Shown here: one piece after another, positions 1 through 10,238 of the stretch | How positions within the stretch are numbered: the first letter of the stretch is position 1 | Layout: each line of letters starts with the position of its first letter | Source of the DNA: Pseudopithomyces maydicus | Lineage: Eukaryota; Ascomycota; Dothideomycetes; Pleosporales; Didymosphaeriaceae | Assembly: GCA_026873275.1 (NCBI GenBank) | Contig: JANTUC010000007.1 | Coordinates: 1,922,001-1,986,000, forward strand | DNA length: 64,000 bases | Reading direction: 5' to 3' | Position numbers and translations under genes: made by a program | Notes under the pieces: generated by a model | Seen by the model: the letters and a program-made list of their open reading frames with translations, nothing else | Database searches by the model: none | What the model was told of the DNA's origin: nothing

Positions 1-590
1 CGCCTCGCAAACCCCTACGTCGACTGGCCCGAGCTAAACGCCGCGTGGGGCCAGACGTGTCTCCTTCTCGCGACTCTCGCAGAACGCCTACAGTTCCGCT
101 TCGCAGGGTACGAACTCTACCCCATGGGCTCCACCTCGTCCATCGTCAAGGTCGAGCACAAAGGCGGCGCCTCCACGGCAGACGCCCGCCACACCTCGAC
201 CCCGACCGTCTCCCGCCACAAGCTCGAGCTCTACTCCTCCGGTGACTTCCCCATCAACTTCGGCTTCACGCACCGCAAGATCGATGCCGCCATGGTGGCC
301 TTCCTCGAGTGTCTCCGGCAGCTGGGCGAGTTCGTGGAGAACCAGGGGCCTGTAGCGGGGGTGGCGGCCTGGGGGGCGTGAGCACCGGGATGGGGATGGG
401 GATTGGCGGCGGGGGCATGAAGCTCCCCTATGAGATCCGCAAGGATAAGATTCACGACCAGAGTATCAAGTTGAGTGTGAGCAAGGATGAGCAGTGGACA
501 AAGGCGTGCAAGTATACGCTTACGTGCTGCAAGTTCTTGCTGGCGCACGCGAATAATATGGAGAGTAATGCTACGAGGAGGAGTAGGTGA
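1..590 (+). CDS. atg6: Autophagy protein 6 (Beclin-1/Vps30), 3' part, one frameshift
   Basis: C-terminal part of Atg6/Beclin 1, the subunit of the Vps34 phosphatidylinositol 3-kinase complexes used in autophagy and vacuolar sorting. The 5' part lies outside the window. Reading from base 1 gives the evolutionarily conserved domain: NAAWGQTCLLLATLAERL, then YELYPMGSTSSIVKV, then the DAAMVAFLECLRQLGEFVE block. The conserved end (LPYEIRKDKI, then DEQWTKACKYTLTCCKFLLAHA) is in a different frame and stops at 588-590. The change falls in a Gly-rich linker at about 345-375 that contains several G runs, and is equivalent to one missing base. No intron with usable signals fits. I take it as a sequence error rather than gene loss, because both sides are well conserved. 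Identification is firm; the exact break is not. Confidence 0.9.
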
Positions 591-1192
591 GGAGATTCTG
601 CGGAGGTTGGTACGGCGTTTATATGGAAGGAATGATACCCCTATTTGAGTTCTCTGTGATGACTATTTGGTTATAGATGGATAGATCGTGTATTTTGTTT
701 CTATCCAAAGTGGAATTCCACATGTCTCGTTGTACAATCCATCTTTGAAATTGAATTCACTGCCAAGCTAAGCAAATAGACGTGATTTCCAACATTCCTC
801 TTCCGAAAAGACAAAGGACATGCTCAAGAGATCTAGCTAGACGGCGGGTTCCAGTGTCCCGCATTCTTGACAAGTACATCCCGCCATGTATCTTTACAAA
901 CTCCGCTCCAGGCGAACAAGAGTTAGACAAGTGCTTGACAAGTCCTTGGAAGATCAGTCAAAGACACGTAAAATTGACCAATCCGAGCACCGGCAATATT
1001 GAGTAAACAATAAAAAGAAGCTTGATTGAATAGAATGTAACTCAACAAAGATTGACAACCTCCCAACAGCGAACCACGACGTACATAAAGTTCATTGAAA
1101 AGGGTATATATTCGAGATCGTCCGGATCATCGTTCAGCCGACCATGCATACATATAGACCTCCCCGCGCTGGTCCATAGCACTAGGGACTCC

Positions 1193-1378
1193 ACCTCAAC
1201 CATTCTGGAGGCCAGGTGTCGCGGTGCTCGCAATGGGACTACAAATGCACTGCGGCACCTGAGCCTTCACGTCCCTCCACCCCTCAACCTCTACCATCCC
1301 GGAGGCTAGGTGCCGTGGTGTGCTCGTAATGGCACTACGATTGCACCGCGGCATCTGAGCCCTAAACTCCGTCTTTCT
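1193..1378. repeat. Two diverged direct copies of a ~90-bp unit
   Basis: The stretch at about 1193-1281 (CCTCAACC, GGAGGCCAGGTG, then CTGCGGCACCTGAGCC) recurs at about 1285-1375 (CCTCAACC, GGAGGCTAGGTG, then CCGCGGCATCTGAGCC). Many differences are C/T or G/A. Confidence 0.6.
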
Positions 1379-1381
1379 CCC

Positions 1382-1600
1382 TCCATCTCCATCTCCATCG
1401 CCATGTCGGCGATGCGACGACCGTACGTGATCGTTCGTGCACTTGAGACTTTTGCTGACGTACCTAGGCATGCATTTCCACCGTCACCTTGGCACATCAA
1501 CCGCGACGACCGAGGATTCGACCAAAAAGTTTCAGGCGCACGAATAATCACAGTCGGACGCTGCGTCGCGGACATGGCGATGGAGATGGAGATGGAGATG
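1382..1600. repeat. Imperfect inverted repeat, arms ~80 bp
   Basis: The left arm 1382-1460 starts with (CCATCT)n, CGCCATGTCGGCGATGC. It matches the reverse complement of the right arm 1519-1600, which ends GACATGGCGATGGAGATGG. The match continues through TCGTGC..TGA.ACTTTT, so it is more than a shared simple repeat. Confidence 0.65.
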
Positions 1601-1612
1601 GAGGTGGACTGC

Positions 1613-1734
1613 GACCATCTTAAGCACCTCCCCCAGGAACGCGATACCCTCCTCACTCTGTAACGCCATTATGAAGAGATAAATATAGAGATGGATGAAG
1701 GTATCGCGTTTCTGGGGAGGTGCTCAAGATGATC
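1613..1734. repeat. Imperfect inverted repeat, arms ~36 bp
   Basis: The arm at 1613-1648 (GACCATCTTAAGCACCTC, then CGCGATACC) is the near-perfect reverse complement of 1700-1734 (GGTATCGCG, then GAGGTGCTCAAGATGATC). A loop of about 50 bp separates them. It is directly adjacent to the preceding inverted repeat. Confidence 0.7.
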
Positions 1735-4633
1735 GCACAGTGCCGCGTGGCTGCCTCGGCGTAATATTGGGTTTGGTTGGTTGCGCAGGCGTCTGTGTGC
1801 CGGCAGACAGTCGCATTTAATGGACGTGTGGGGTCGCGGAGGGATACTACGGGACAGGTAGATATAGCTACGCAATGCCATCTGCCCTGTGAAAAAGTCA
1901 CAACCTTAATATCGTTAAACACGTGATGACTCCCCGGACTCCAGGGCTCCAGGGTTCCGGGGCGCCACTAGCATCCGTCTTGAGATTGATTACCAGTGCC
2001 GATTTTCTGAGTAGCTTCCAATGAAAGTGATTATTAGTCTTTCAACATTAATCAGAATATGTCTGCTTCAATCCATCGTGGAAAGCGGTCCCACAGTATA
2101 GAGTGCATCTCATGAGAAGTCCCATGGCGTGATAGGGCTTGGTAGAACGGTGCAGAATGAGGAAGAATTGTGTTAGTTCCCGGTCCATGAGCATTGCATA
2201 AGACGCCAGTTCATCACAATGATGAAGTGCTGTTGTATCATAAGTTCATCGCTGCATCGATGTCACAGCGGAGACATCGAATGGAGAACACGAATTGTGC
2301 AATGTGATAGACGTGGAGATTGGACAACGATGACAGCGGCATTGTGACGGCAAGCCCCTAGCGTATCGTAGCTAGTGTTGCTAAGTTCTTTTGTGCGGCA
2401 ATGGGTTATGTGTCATTCTGGGGCGACCGGAGGAGCCGGCGGTCTCCGTGGACTTTGGAGCCTGTGCTCATCTTAGCTGAACGTTTGTTGCACGCGGTTT
2501 ACATAGAGGCTTCCGAGCCCGAGCGCAGGTCTGCTCTAGACGAATGCGGAGGCCGTCCTGTCAAGGGGCTGTTAGCTGACAATTGTGACAGACTTCTACG
2601 GCGACTGCTGCGGAAAGCTGAAGCTCTGGCTTAACCTGGAGGCAAAAACGTGTCACGCGTACAATGCTCGGTGTTGGCGGAAGTACACTAGCCGTTCCAT
2701 AAGCGCTTCAAAGAAAAGGTCACGATGCTCGTTTGTAGTGTTGCGGCGAACCGTGCCCCGGACGTGTCGTAGCCGCAGCCTCAACCGCGACCGCATGACC
2801 TGGTGACCGGGCGGTACCTCAGCCCCATCCTCTCCATTGTGAGGCAGCCTCGTCGGCATAAAAACGTAAGGCCGCGAATGCCCGCGGCATCTCGCGTAAT
2901 AGCGCCTGTGAATTCTCAATCTAGTGATGCTGGCGCAACCCCGTGTCGGACTCCTACAGAACTAGTGTTGCGTTCAGGAGTCGGTAGACGCTCTAAAAGC
3001 GAGCTTGCGGGGTAACTATTTTTTTTAGGTTATGGAAATCTGGGGAAAATCCGACAGGGGTCTTTGGAGAATCCGGAAATGCTCGTCCTGATGCACGTGG
3101 AGCGGACAGGGCGAAGTAGCGTCATTGTCGTAAAAATATATTGTGTGGCTGCATGCAATGCGATGCTTCCAACACGTTCCATGGATGTTCGGGTGCGTGT
3201 AATTAGCGTGATGGATGCCAATTCATGAGAAACAATGGCGACAGCAATGGCCCAAATCTCCCAGAGCTCTGGTGAGTGGACAAGAGGGTGCTCGGGTAGT
3301 TGGCTGGCCCCGGGGCTAATATGGTTCCCGAGTAAGAGCGCTGGCATAGATGAGCACGATGCATCACAACATAAGGCGGGGAAAGTTTCAAAACGTAAGA
3401 GAATAATCCTACTCGACGACAAGACTGCCAGACGCAAGTGGATCCTGTGCACAAGGGGACGACAGGCATGTCAGCAGATGGAGCCGCGATTAGTGAAAAT
3501 TTTGAGTTTTAGGCCGAGCAGAGAAGAGGAGCAGGATTGAATTTTTTCGACGGGGCTCTGGTGGAAAATTTGCGTCCACGACGAGTTGTGCAGGATAATA
3601 AGTTGTGCGACAAGCTCAGATGGTTTGAGCATGGTGGTGGATTAGTGGCCAGGCCATATGCATTGCGATACAGGTAGTCGTCATGGCGAGAAGTGTCGTG
3701 ACCGAAGACGTGAGACGGGGAGTGCATGGCGACAGTGTCAGGGTTCGTCAAGCGCGAACAGCCCGGGCAAGTGAAAGCTGCGACTGTTGTATGTATGTAG
3801 GCATTCAATGCAGGCTTCACGTCGCTGGGCAGAGGATGAAGGTCAATACCCCCAAGGCAGATGCACAACGGACGGGCTGGCTGTATGGATGCGATGGTCG
3901 TCTTGATGGTGCGCAGGTGGAACTTGGCTGGCAGTGCCACGGAAGACGGCAGCATCAAGCGTTGGCAGGCGTGTGCAAAGGGAGGCTGCCGAGTCGTCTG
4001 TGTGTCGAGGGTCGGTGCTTGGGTGGCTCCCAGACGGAATTTCGTGGTGTCAGAACCAGCAATCTATTACCAAATGCTGCTCATGTGACGGGTCACGCTC
4101 TTCAAAAAGCGACCCTTTGAGACGTGGCGCTAGTGATGTAAACGCCAAGCACCGACCGACGCTCCTTCTCCGCAGCGACGCTAGAGAGCAGCCGCGACCA
4201 CCACGCCGCCAAACGACGACCGCTCACGCGTGCACGCAGAGTAATTGGCACACATGGAGTCATTCACTGCCAGCCGCCCCCTCGGCGATCCACACCGGCA
4301 CCACTGCCAGCTAGCCGGGCCGCACAAGCTGCTGCAGGGCGCGCGTAAAGCTCCAGGTTGCCCTGCTCCGTTGACTTGACTAACGCCGAAGCCTCCATTC
4401 TTTGTTCTGATAAAAATCTGCCCTGCCCGCCGTACAGGACGTGCTGCTATAAAACCGCCTGCCCGCCTCGTGTCGACCCTTTTGCCACACCTGTTTACCT
4501 GAAGACTCACCTGCCACACCTCCACCCTAACCACCCCATCCACCACCCACCACCACCCACCGTGTAGTCAACCACAGAACGCAGGCTCCTGCCAACCCGA
4601 GCCTTGACCCTGCCCACCCCGACTACCATTGTA

Positions 4634-6133
4634 ATGCACATCACCAAACTCCCGTACGAAATCCTTACCAAGATCCTAGAGGAAGCAGCCGAAGCCACCA
4701 CACGCGATGGCCCGACCTACACCTTCGGCCTGTCCCAGCCGCCCATGCCTGGCCAGCGACCCGTCCTCCAGCGCTACGTGAGGGGCCCCGTCCCTACCGA
4801 GATGCTACGATGGGATGCCACCTCCGCGATGCGTCTGGTCTGCTGGCAATGGCATGAGTGGGCTTTGGAGTATGCCCTCAAGGACGTCTACATCCGCCGC
4901 TGGAAAGGTGGCGAGGTGAGTGATGGGACACCACCTCTTCTTCGAGGGGGTATGCTGATTGTTTCCTAGCGATGGGCCGAGCTGTCCTGCCGCCGCGAGA
5001 ACTACGGTCTGTACGAATTGATCGAGAAGCCGACCGGCACCGCCGTCTACCGCGACCCTTTCGCCTCCCTGAGGCAGACCGTAAAGACCTTCAACGAGTT
5101 CCCTAGCGTTGCTGCTAAGATCAAGCGCATGTGGTTCAATGGTTTTTACACTGCTCAGACCGACCGCATGGTGTTCGAGTCGCTCCGAAACTGCACCAAC
5201 CTCACCTCCGTTTCGCTTCCGTGGACAACTATCCGCCATCTCGATGCTTCGGCATGGCGAACTCTTTTGCTAGGCAGTGGCAAGCCGCTCGAATCCCTTG
5301 AGTTGCTCGCAACCGACCCAACTTCGCAGCAAGCGGCAGAGGCAGAGAATCAGGTCGATCTGGAGCCGCTGCAGTCGGTCAACTTTGGCATGCTCCGACG
5401 TCTCAAGATCTTCGGCGATACTACCTTCATGCCCATTACCGATCGTGACCTTTTCGCAATAGCGCGCACTGCGACTCGATTGGAGGAGTTCTACATGACC
5501 TGCATCTCCACCATCACAATTGACGGCGTTGTTGCTATTGTCAAGGCTGCGCATTCCACTCTCCGGGTTCTGGAGCATAGCCCGCGGTCACAGGATGGCT
5601 TCTGGCACCCGCACCCCGGATCTCCTTCCGAGGAGGAGCATCTGTGCGAGCTTTTCCGAAGCTGCCCGAAGCTGGAGACACTGTCGATTTCTTTGCCTTC
5701 GGTCTGCGCCGACTTGTTCTCTGACCGGAACGCTAAATTCCATGGCGACCTCCAAGTGCGCGCGCTGCATCTCTGTGGCCACGAAGATGGTCGCTCCACT
5801 CAGGAAGCTGCAACGGATTTGGAGAAGCTGCTTCGTGATGCTCGACAGTTCATCCGCCGCAAGGCTGCTAGTGTTGTTCCCAAGGAGCTCTACGTGGAGC
5901 TCTTTTTCGCCGATTGTATATTCGAACCCAGCTTGAAGCTGGTGCACGGCGACTTTTCCCTTGCCCAACTATCCTCCGATGGTACGTGGCCCGGCGCCCT
6001 GGAGTATAGCGGCAAAGGACCTTACGGCTCGACTGGCTTGTACGAAAAGGAAGAGGAGGGCCCATTCCAAAGCATGGACGAGGGCGATTTCTTGACTGGA
6101 GTCCGCCGCCGTTTCCTTTCTATCTCGACATGA
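4634..6133 (+). CDS. F-box/LRR-like protein
   Basis: Probable substrate-recognition subunit of an SCF ubiquitin ligase; this role is inferred from domain type. Two exons, 4634-4915 and 4970-6133, with a 54-bp intron (GTGAGT to CCTAG), give 481 residues. The N terminus (LPYEILTKILEEA, residues 6-18) is an F-box start. It is followed by the block TYTFGLSQPP, VLQRYVRGPVP, SAMRLVCWQWHEWALEYALKDVYIRRW, which I recognise from a widespread uncharacterised fungal family. The rest has leucine-rich, LRR-like spacing (LESLELLA, LRRLKIF, LETLSISLP). The ATG at 4634 is the first one directly ahead of the conserved block. No specific substrate can be proposed. Confidence 0.85.
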
Positions 6134-6943
6134 TTATTCCATCGAAACCCAACGGCCTATTTTTCTTCTTACAGTTTTGTACCACAATCATCTCTTAACG
6201 ATTAACGATTCATTGCATCAGCGAGGAGCTTGGAGTTGGACTACCAGGCCTAAGACGCCACCGCAATGAAGCGGCTCTACAAAAAAAGTTTGATAAATTT
6301 CAGCATAAGAGGAAGGAGAGTTTGTTACCAAGGGAGTTCTCATTTGCTTGCATCGGGTGTAGCGGTTGCTTGCCCTTGAAAGGTTACTCATACCCGTCGA
6401 CCTGGCTAGATCGACGAGCATATCATTGTATTACAATTCTATTCCAATCTCAACTATGTACTCTTGACAATACCTTTATGTTTCAATGGATGTGCCTGAT
6501 GTCTGTGACCAATCTGTATGTGCAAGGATCACCTTATGCCATATTAGGAAAGGCGGAATTGTAATTGAGGGAAAACGTCATCATTCAAGACTGATTACAT
6601 GTTGGCAAAAGCGATGAAGAGCAGTTCGCTGCTGGCGCCGAGCATTGCGCATTCTGCTCCTGGACGAAAAGCCTGCTACGAGCAGAGCGGAACAATGCCT
6701 CCTACTGCTGAATAAAATGTTACCAATGGCAGTGTTTTTCTTTGTTTTGGGAGTGGGGCGATTTCGATTTTGCGATTTCGCAGCATTACCAATGGTGAGC
6801 TAATGGAGCTATGTCAGTTCTGCATGCGGCACCATGATCAGCCGATGCCGGATGGGGTTAGCTTCAAGGTACCAACCCACCACAGAGGGGCAACTAGCCC
6901 GGGCAACAGAGGGGTCGCGAGCTCAGAATGCTGCAATACGGGG

Positions 6944-6955
6944 AATTGGCCAATT
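6944..6955. promoter_or_regulatory. Palindromic double CCAAT box
   Basis: AATTGGCCAATT is a perfect 12-bp palindrome holding CCAAT on both strands, about 145 bp upstream of the start codon at 7100 and about 55 bp upstream of the TATA box. A single CCAAT is the usual site of the fungal Hap/CBC complex. The overlapping double arrangement is seen here; function is inferred. Confidence 0.5.
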
Positions 6956-7009
6956 GCAGGACCCGATGGGGGGATGGTAGGCATGTAGCCTGGAAGCTTC
7001 TGCGGAGGG

Positions 7010-7016
7010 TATATAG
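7010..7016 (+). promoter_or_regulatory. TATA box of the quinone oxidoreductase gene
   Basis: TATATAG lies 84 bp before the ATG at 7100, in a GC-balanced context (GGAGGG-TATATAG-AGTGG). Transcription would then begin near 7040, giving a C/A-rich leader of about 60 bases that ends CATCCACA-ATG. Confidence 0.6.
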
Positions 7017-7099
7017 AGTGGTGGGAACCCTCCAGATGGATTGTACACAACACACCTTGACACTCTCCTCACTTCCTAAACACCACAACATCATCCACA

Positions 7100-7933
7100 A
7101 TGGCTGGCCCCAAGATTGCTATCGCGTACTACTCCATGTACGGCCACATCCGCCAAATGGTAAGGAATACCACCCCTCGGCAGCAACAAACATGTTCCTG
7201 CGTCAACACCAAGGTGTGAGCTCTCTAGCTAACGCCCTATGCCAGGCTGAGGCCGAGAAGAAGGGCATTGAGGAGGCTGGAGGCTCTGCCACCCTCTTCC
7301 AGGTCGAGGAGACCCTCCCCGAGGAGGTCCTCGCCAAGATGTACGCTCCTCCTAAGCCTACCGACATCCCCGTCCTGTCCGACCCCGCGCAGCTCGAGGA
7401 GTTCGATGCTTTCCTCCTTGGTATCCCCACCCGTTACGGTAACTTCCCTGCCCAGTGGAAGGCCTTCTGGGACCGCGCTGGCAAGCAGTGGGCTACCGGT
7501 GCTTACCACGGAAAGTTCGCCGGTGTCTTCGTTTCCACTGGCAGCCAGGGTGGTGGTCAGGAGAGCACCGTCATCGCCGCGATGAGCACCCTTGCTCACC
7601 AGGGTATCATCTACGTACCCTTCGGCTACAAGCATGCTTTCGGTGAGTAGGCCCGACTCGATCCTGACTCGATCTGCAAGGCAGTACCAAGGCTTGAGAA
7701 TGCATCATCGTGCTGCCTTGCTACAATGTTGAGATCGAAACCATAATGGTCAATCGCTAATACGTTCAACAGCCCAGCTTTCTGATCTCTCTGAGGTCCG
7801 CGGTGGATCCGCTTGGGGTGCTGGAACCTTCGCCGGCGGTGATGGCTCTCGCCAGCCCTCTGCGAAGGAGCTTGAGATTGCCCAGATCCAAGGAAAGACG
7901 TTCTACGAGACCGTCGCCAGGTCTTTCAAGTGA
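7100..7933 (+). CDS. NAD(P)H:quinone oxidoreductase, type IV (WrbA / Alt a 7 family)
   Basis: Flavodoxin-like FMN enzyme that reduces quinones by two electrons. Relatives include bacterial WrbA, yeast Pst2/Rfs1/Ycp4 and the minor mould allergens of the Alt a 7 type. Exons 7100-7159, 7246-7642 and 7773-7933 give 205 residues, the normal core length. Visible marks: the FMN phosphate loop region (IAYYSMYGHI, residues 6-15), IPTRYGNFPAQWKAFWD near residue 80, a GGGQES loop near residue 122, and the C-terminal block GGSAWGAGTFAGGDGSRQPS. Introns are 86 and 130 bp with GTAAGG and GTGAGT donors. A TATA box and a palindromic CCAAT site lie upstream. The stop is TGA followed by CTAG, and the same frame stays open for 66 more codons (next entry). 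Confidence 0.95.
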
Positions 7934-8134
7934 CTAGATGGCTCCAAGAAGACTGAAACATTGGCGGGGACTGGTGCGAAGATTGAGAACGGAGATGCCA
8001 GCAAGGAGGCTGGAACCGGTGCTGGTACTGCCCCAACTACGGGAGCGGGGAACCAGAACGCAGGTGTCCGGGAGGAGAGCGACCACCCGAAGAGTGGGCC
8101 TTGCGGCCTGCCAGCGAAGTGTGTCGTTCAGTAA
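7934..8134 (+). other. In-frame readthrough extension of the quinone oxidoreductase, ending in a CaaX-like box
   Basis: After the TGA at 7931-7933 the same frame runs 66 sense codons to TAA at 8132-8134. The predicted tail is low-complexity and hydrophilic (Gly, Ala, Thr, Lys, Glu). It ends GPCGLPAKCVVQ, with Cys exactly four from the end as in a prenylation CaaX box and a second Cys nearby. The stop context TGA-CTA-G is the known leaky readthrough context. No intron of workable size could remove the stop: candidate GT..AG pairs around it are under 20 bases. A nonsense substitution in a gene that once had the tail is the main alternative. Translation of this stretch is inferred, not shown. 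Confidence 0.55.
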
Positions 8135-8508
8135 ATTAATACCCTAATGAAAAAAACCTACTTCACGACTTTAAGTGTTCTATTTTAAGCGTAAAATACC
8201 TACGTGGAGTGATGCCATTAGACTACTGACTGCTCACCTAGTTAGTGTGTATCCGTCCTAAGTCTAGCGCAGCATTATCATGAACACCTCTTGTTACACG
8301 CGCTGACTTTGCAAGACCTCGATGTCCTACAATTGCGACAATCAAGTTTTCAGGGCTCAGGATACTCAAGGACGAAAAGCGCCAAGCGCGCTACACGTTT
8401 CAGCCCTGCTGACGTCAACCTACTCAACAATAACAGCAAAACAAACGTGCTGATTCGACTTCGCAACCTGTACCTGTATCTTCACCGACCACCCCTCACT
8501 GTAAGACG
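8135..8508. other. Intergenic spacer before ppx1
   Basis: 373 bp with no gene seen. It would contain the 3' end of the quinone oxidoreductase transcript and the ppx1 promoter. Confidence 0.5.
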
Positions 8509-9854
8509 ATGAGGACCCTTCGGCTACTGCCGTCCGCGCTCCTAGCGTCTTTCTCAGCAGCCTCCCGCTCCACGCAGCAAGTCATCCAATCTGGGAGAAT
8601 CACACCAACGGACCAGATTGGCGTAGGTCACTTCTCAGAATGGTCTCGTGCGACTAAGAGGGAGTTTCTGGTGGACTGGCAGGCAGGAAAACAGTCAGAA
8701 TGGATATTCGTCATGGGTAACGAAGCTGGAGATTTGGATAGCATGACCAGCGCGCTCACGTGGGCGTATCACCTCGAGCATGCGACGCAGAATACATCAA
8801 ACCCCGCCAAGGCGATTGCGTTGTTGCAGACGCAGACTGATGCCCTGGATCTCAGGCCAGAAAACAAAGTCGCGCTGGCGAACAGCAAGATGACGAGTGG
8901 ACACGATGACCTGCTCACAATGGACGAGCTACCTGAGGATCCAGAGACGCTGGCGTTGAAGTTGAAGGGCATCGTGCTGGTGGATCATGCGACTCCCTCC
9001 GGAAATGGAGCCAAGCAAAGATCCTGAGCATCTTCGACCACCACGTGGACAAAGGTGTAGCCCCCGACGCCTCCCCGCGCGTTTTCGAGAAAGTAGCCAG
9101 CTGCACCAGCCTCGTCGCCCGCCAGATGTTCGACGAATTTGAAAAGCTCCCCGAGGAATACCACCTCCCGCACGAGCTCCTAGAGCTCATCCTCAGCGCC
9201 ATCTCCATCGACTCTGGGGGCCTGGAAGACGCCACGCAGACGGATCTCGACATCTCCAAGCGGGTTCTTGAGCGCAGCCGCTGGGCAGACAAGGACCTGC
9301 ACGACCAGATGGAGAAGGTCGACGAGGAGCTCAACGCCGCGAAAAAAGACCTGGACGACCTGAGCGTTCGCGATCTCCTCCGTCGCGACTGGAAGGGCGA
9401 CATGGTGGATACGCCGTCGCCGCGGACCCCGACCGTCAGCCTGGGCTTTGCCTCCATCCCGTACTCGCTCGAGGAGCAGATCGAGAAGACGGGCTTCGGC
9501 GAGCTGTTCCATTGGTTTGCGTTGCACGCTGCGTGGACCGCGGCCATCAACACGGACATCGACATCTGCCTGAACAAGTACAAGGTCAAGGATAAAGACG
9601 GCAAGAAGAGGAAGATCCGCGAGATTGTGCTCACGGTGAGGGATGACCAGCGGATCGATAGGGTGCAGGCGGAGTCTTTGTTCAAGGCGGTGTACGAGGC
9701 GCTTGAGGGGGACGAAAGCTTGGGGCTGAAGAAGTGGCATAGGGCGGATGAGTTGTCGCCGATGCAGATGGTGTGGACGCATGAGTCCGGGGCGGGGAGG
9801 AAGGTGATAAGGCCGATTGTGGAGGACGCCGTGAGGAATTGGGATATGAATTAG
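8509..9854 (+). CDS. ppx1: Exopolyphosphatase (Ppx1, DHH superfamily), one frameshift
   Basis: Cleaves terminal phosphate from polyphosphate. The first frame, from ATG 8509, holds FVMGNEAGDLDS (about residues 68-78), the metal-binding DHH-family motif I, and ends its conserved part with GIVLVDHA near residue 158. The second frame continues with KILSIFDHHVDKGVAPDASPR, which includes the DHH signature, and then the DHHA2 C-terminal domain (IPYSLEEQIEKTG to PIVEDAVRNWDMN), stopping at 9852-9854. The frames join if one base is missing in the CCC run at about 8995-8997. The upstream frame otherwise hits a stop at 9025-9027. No intron fits, because the break lies within conserved sequence. The N terminus (MRTLRLLPSALLASFSAASRS) could be a mitochondrial presequence. 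Gene identity is firm; pseudogene versus sequence error is unresolved, and I favour error. Confidence 0.85.
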
Positions 9855-10238
9855 TGAAGACATAGTCTATCGAGAATGGGTGTGGAAAAAAGTTGGCGGC
9901 ATGGCTTTGGACCTGATGTTATTTGGTAGCTGGATTAAGCTTGAAATTTAGTCTTAATTTTGAGATATGCTGTTGTCCTTTGTCTGGCAACATATCTCAG
10001 AAACTATCTGCGTTCGAAAATGTTGAAATTAAGCGCTCTATGACTTTCGTCTTCAAGAGACTCAAACACTTTTCCAGTAAGACCTTTGCGGCTTCAATTT
10101 AAAAATTGGAGTGCGGAATTTCTTAGATATTCAAAGACCTTGTATTCAATATAAACAAAATATCTACACACAAAGTTTACTCGGCAAATAGAAACTCTAG
10201 TTTTCCTTTCAATCATGAGAGACTTCTAGGCCACGACT
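9855..10238. other. Convergent intergenic spacer
   Basis: AT-rich 384 bp between the 3' ends of ppx1 and the membrane-protein gene. No gene seen. Confidence 0.5.

Larger units (their letters stand above)
591..4633. other. Gene-free region with degenerate repeats
   Basis: About 4 kb between atg6 and the F-box gene. Open frames are short and on both strands, with no recognisable protein. It holds degenerate direct and inverted repeats at about 1190-1735 (separate entries). The last few hundred bases before 4634 are C-rich and probably contain promoter and leader of the F-box gene. No tRNA or transposase was seen. Confidence 0.6.
6134..7099. other. Intergenic region, promoter of the quinone oxidoreductase at its right end
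   Basis: No convincing gene. The right third carries a palindromic CCAAT element and a TATA box (separate entries) ahead of the gene at 7100. Confidence 0.6.

Noticed and set aside
8985..9045. Programmed ribosomal frameshift in ppx1
   Set aside because: Five other genes in the window carry the same missing-base pattern, no slippery site plus structure is evident, and the family is not known to use recoding.
9180..9863. 227-codon minus-strand frame over ppx1
   Set aside because: Antisense of the conserved DHH phosphatase coding sequence.
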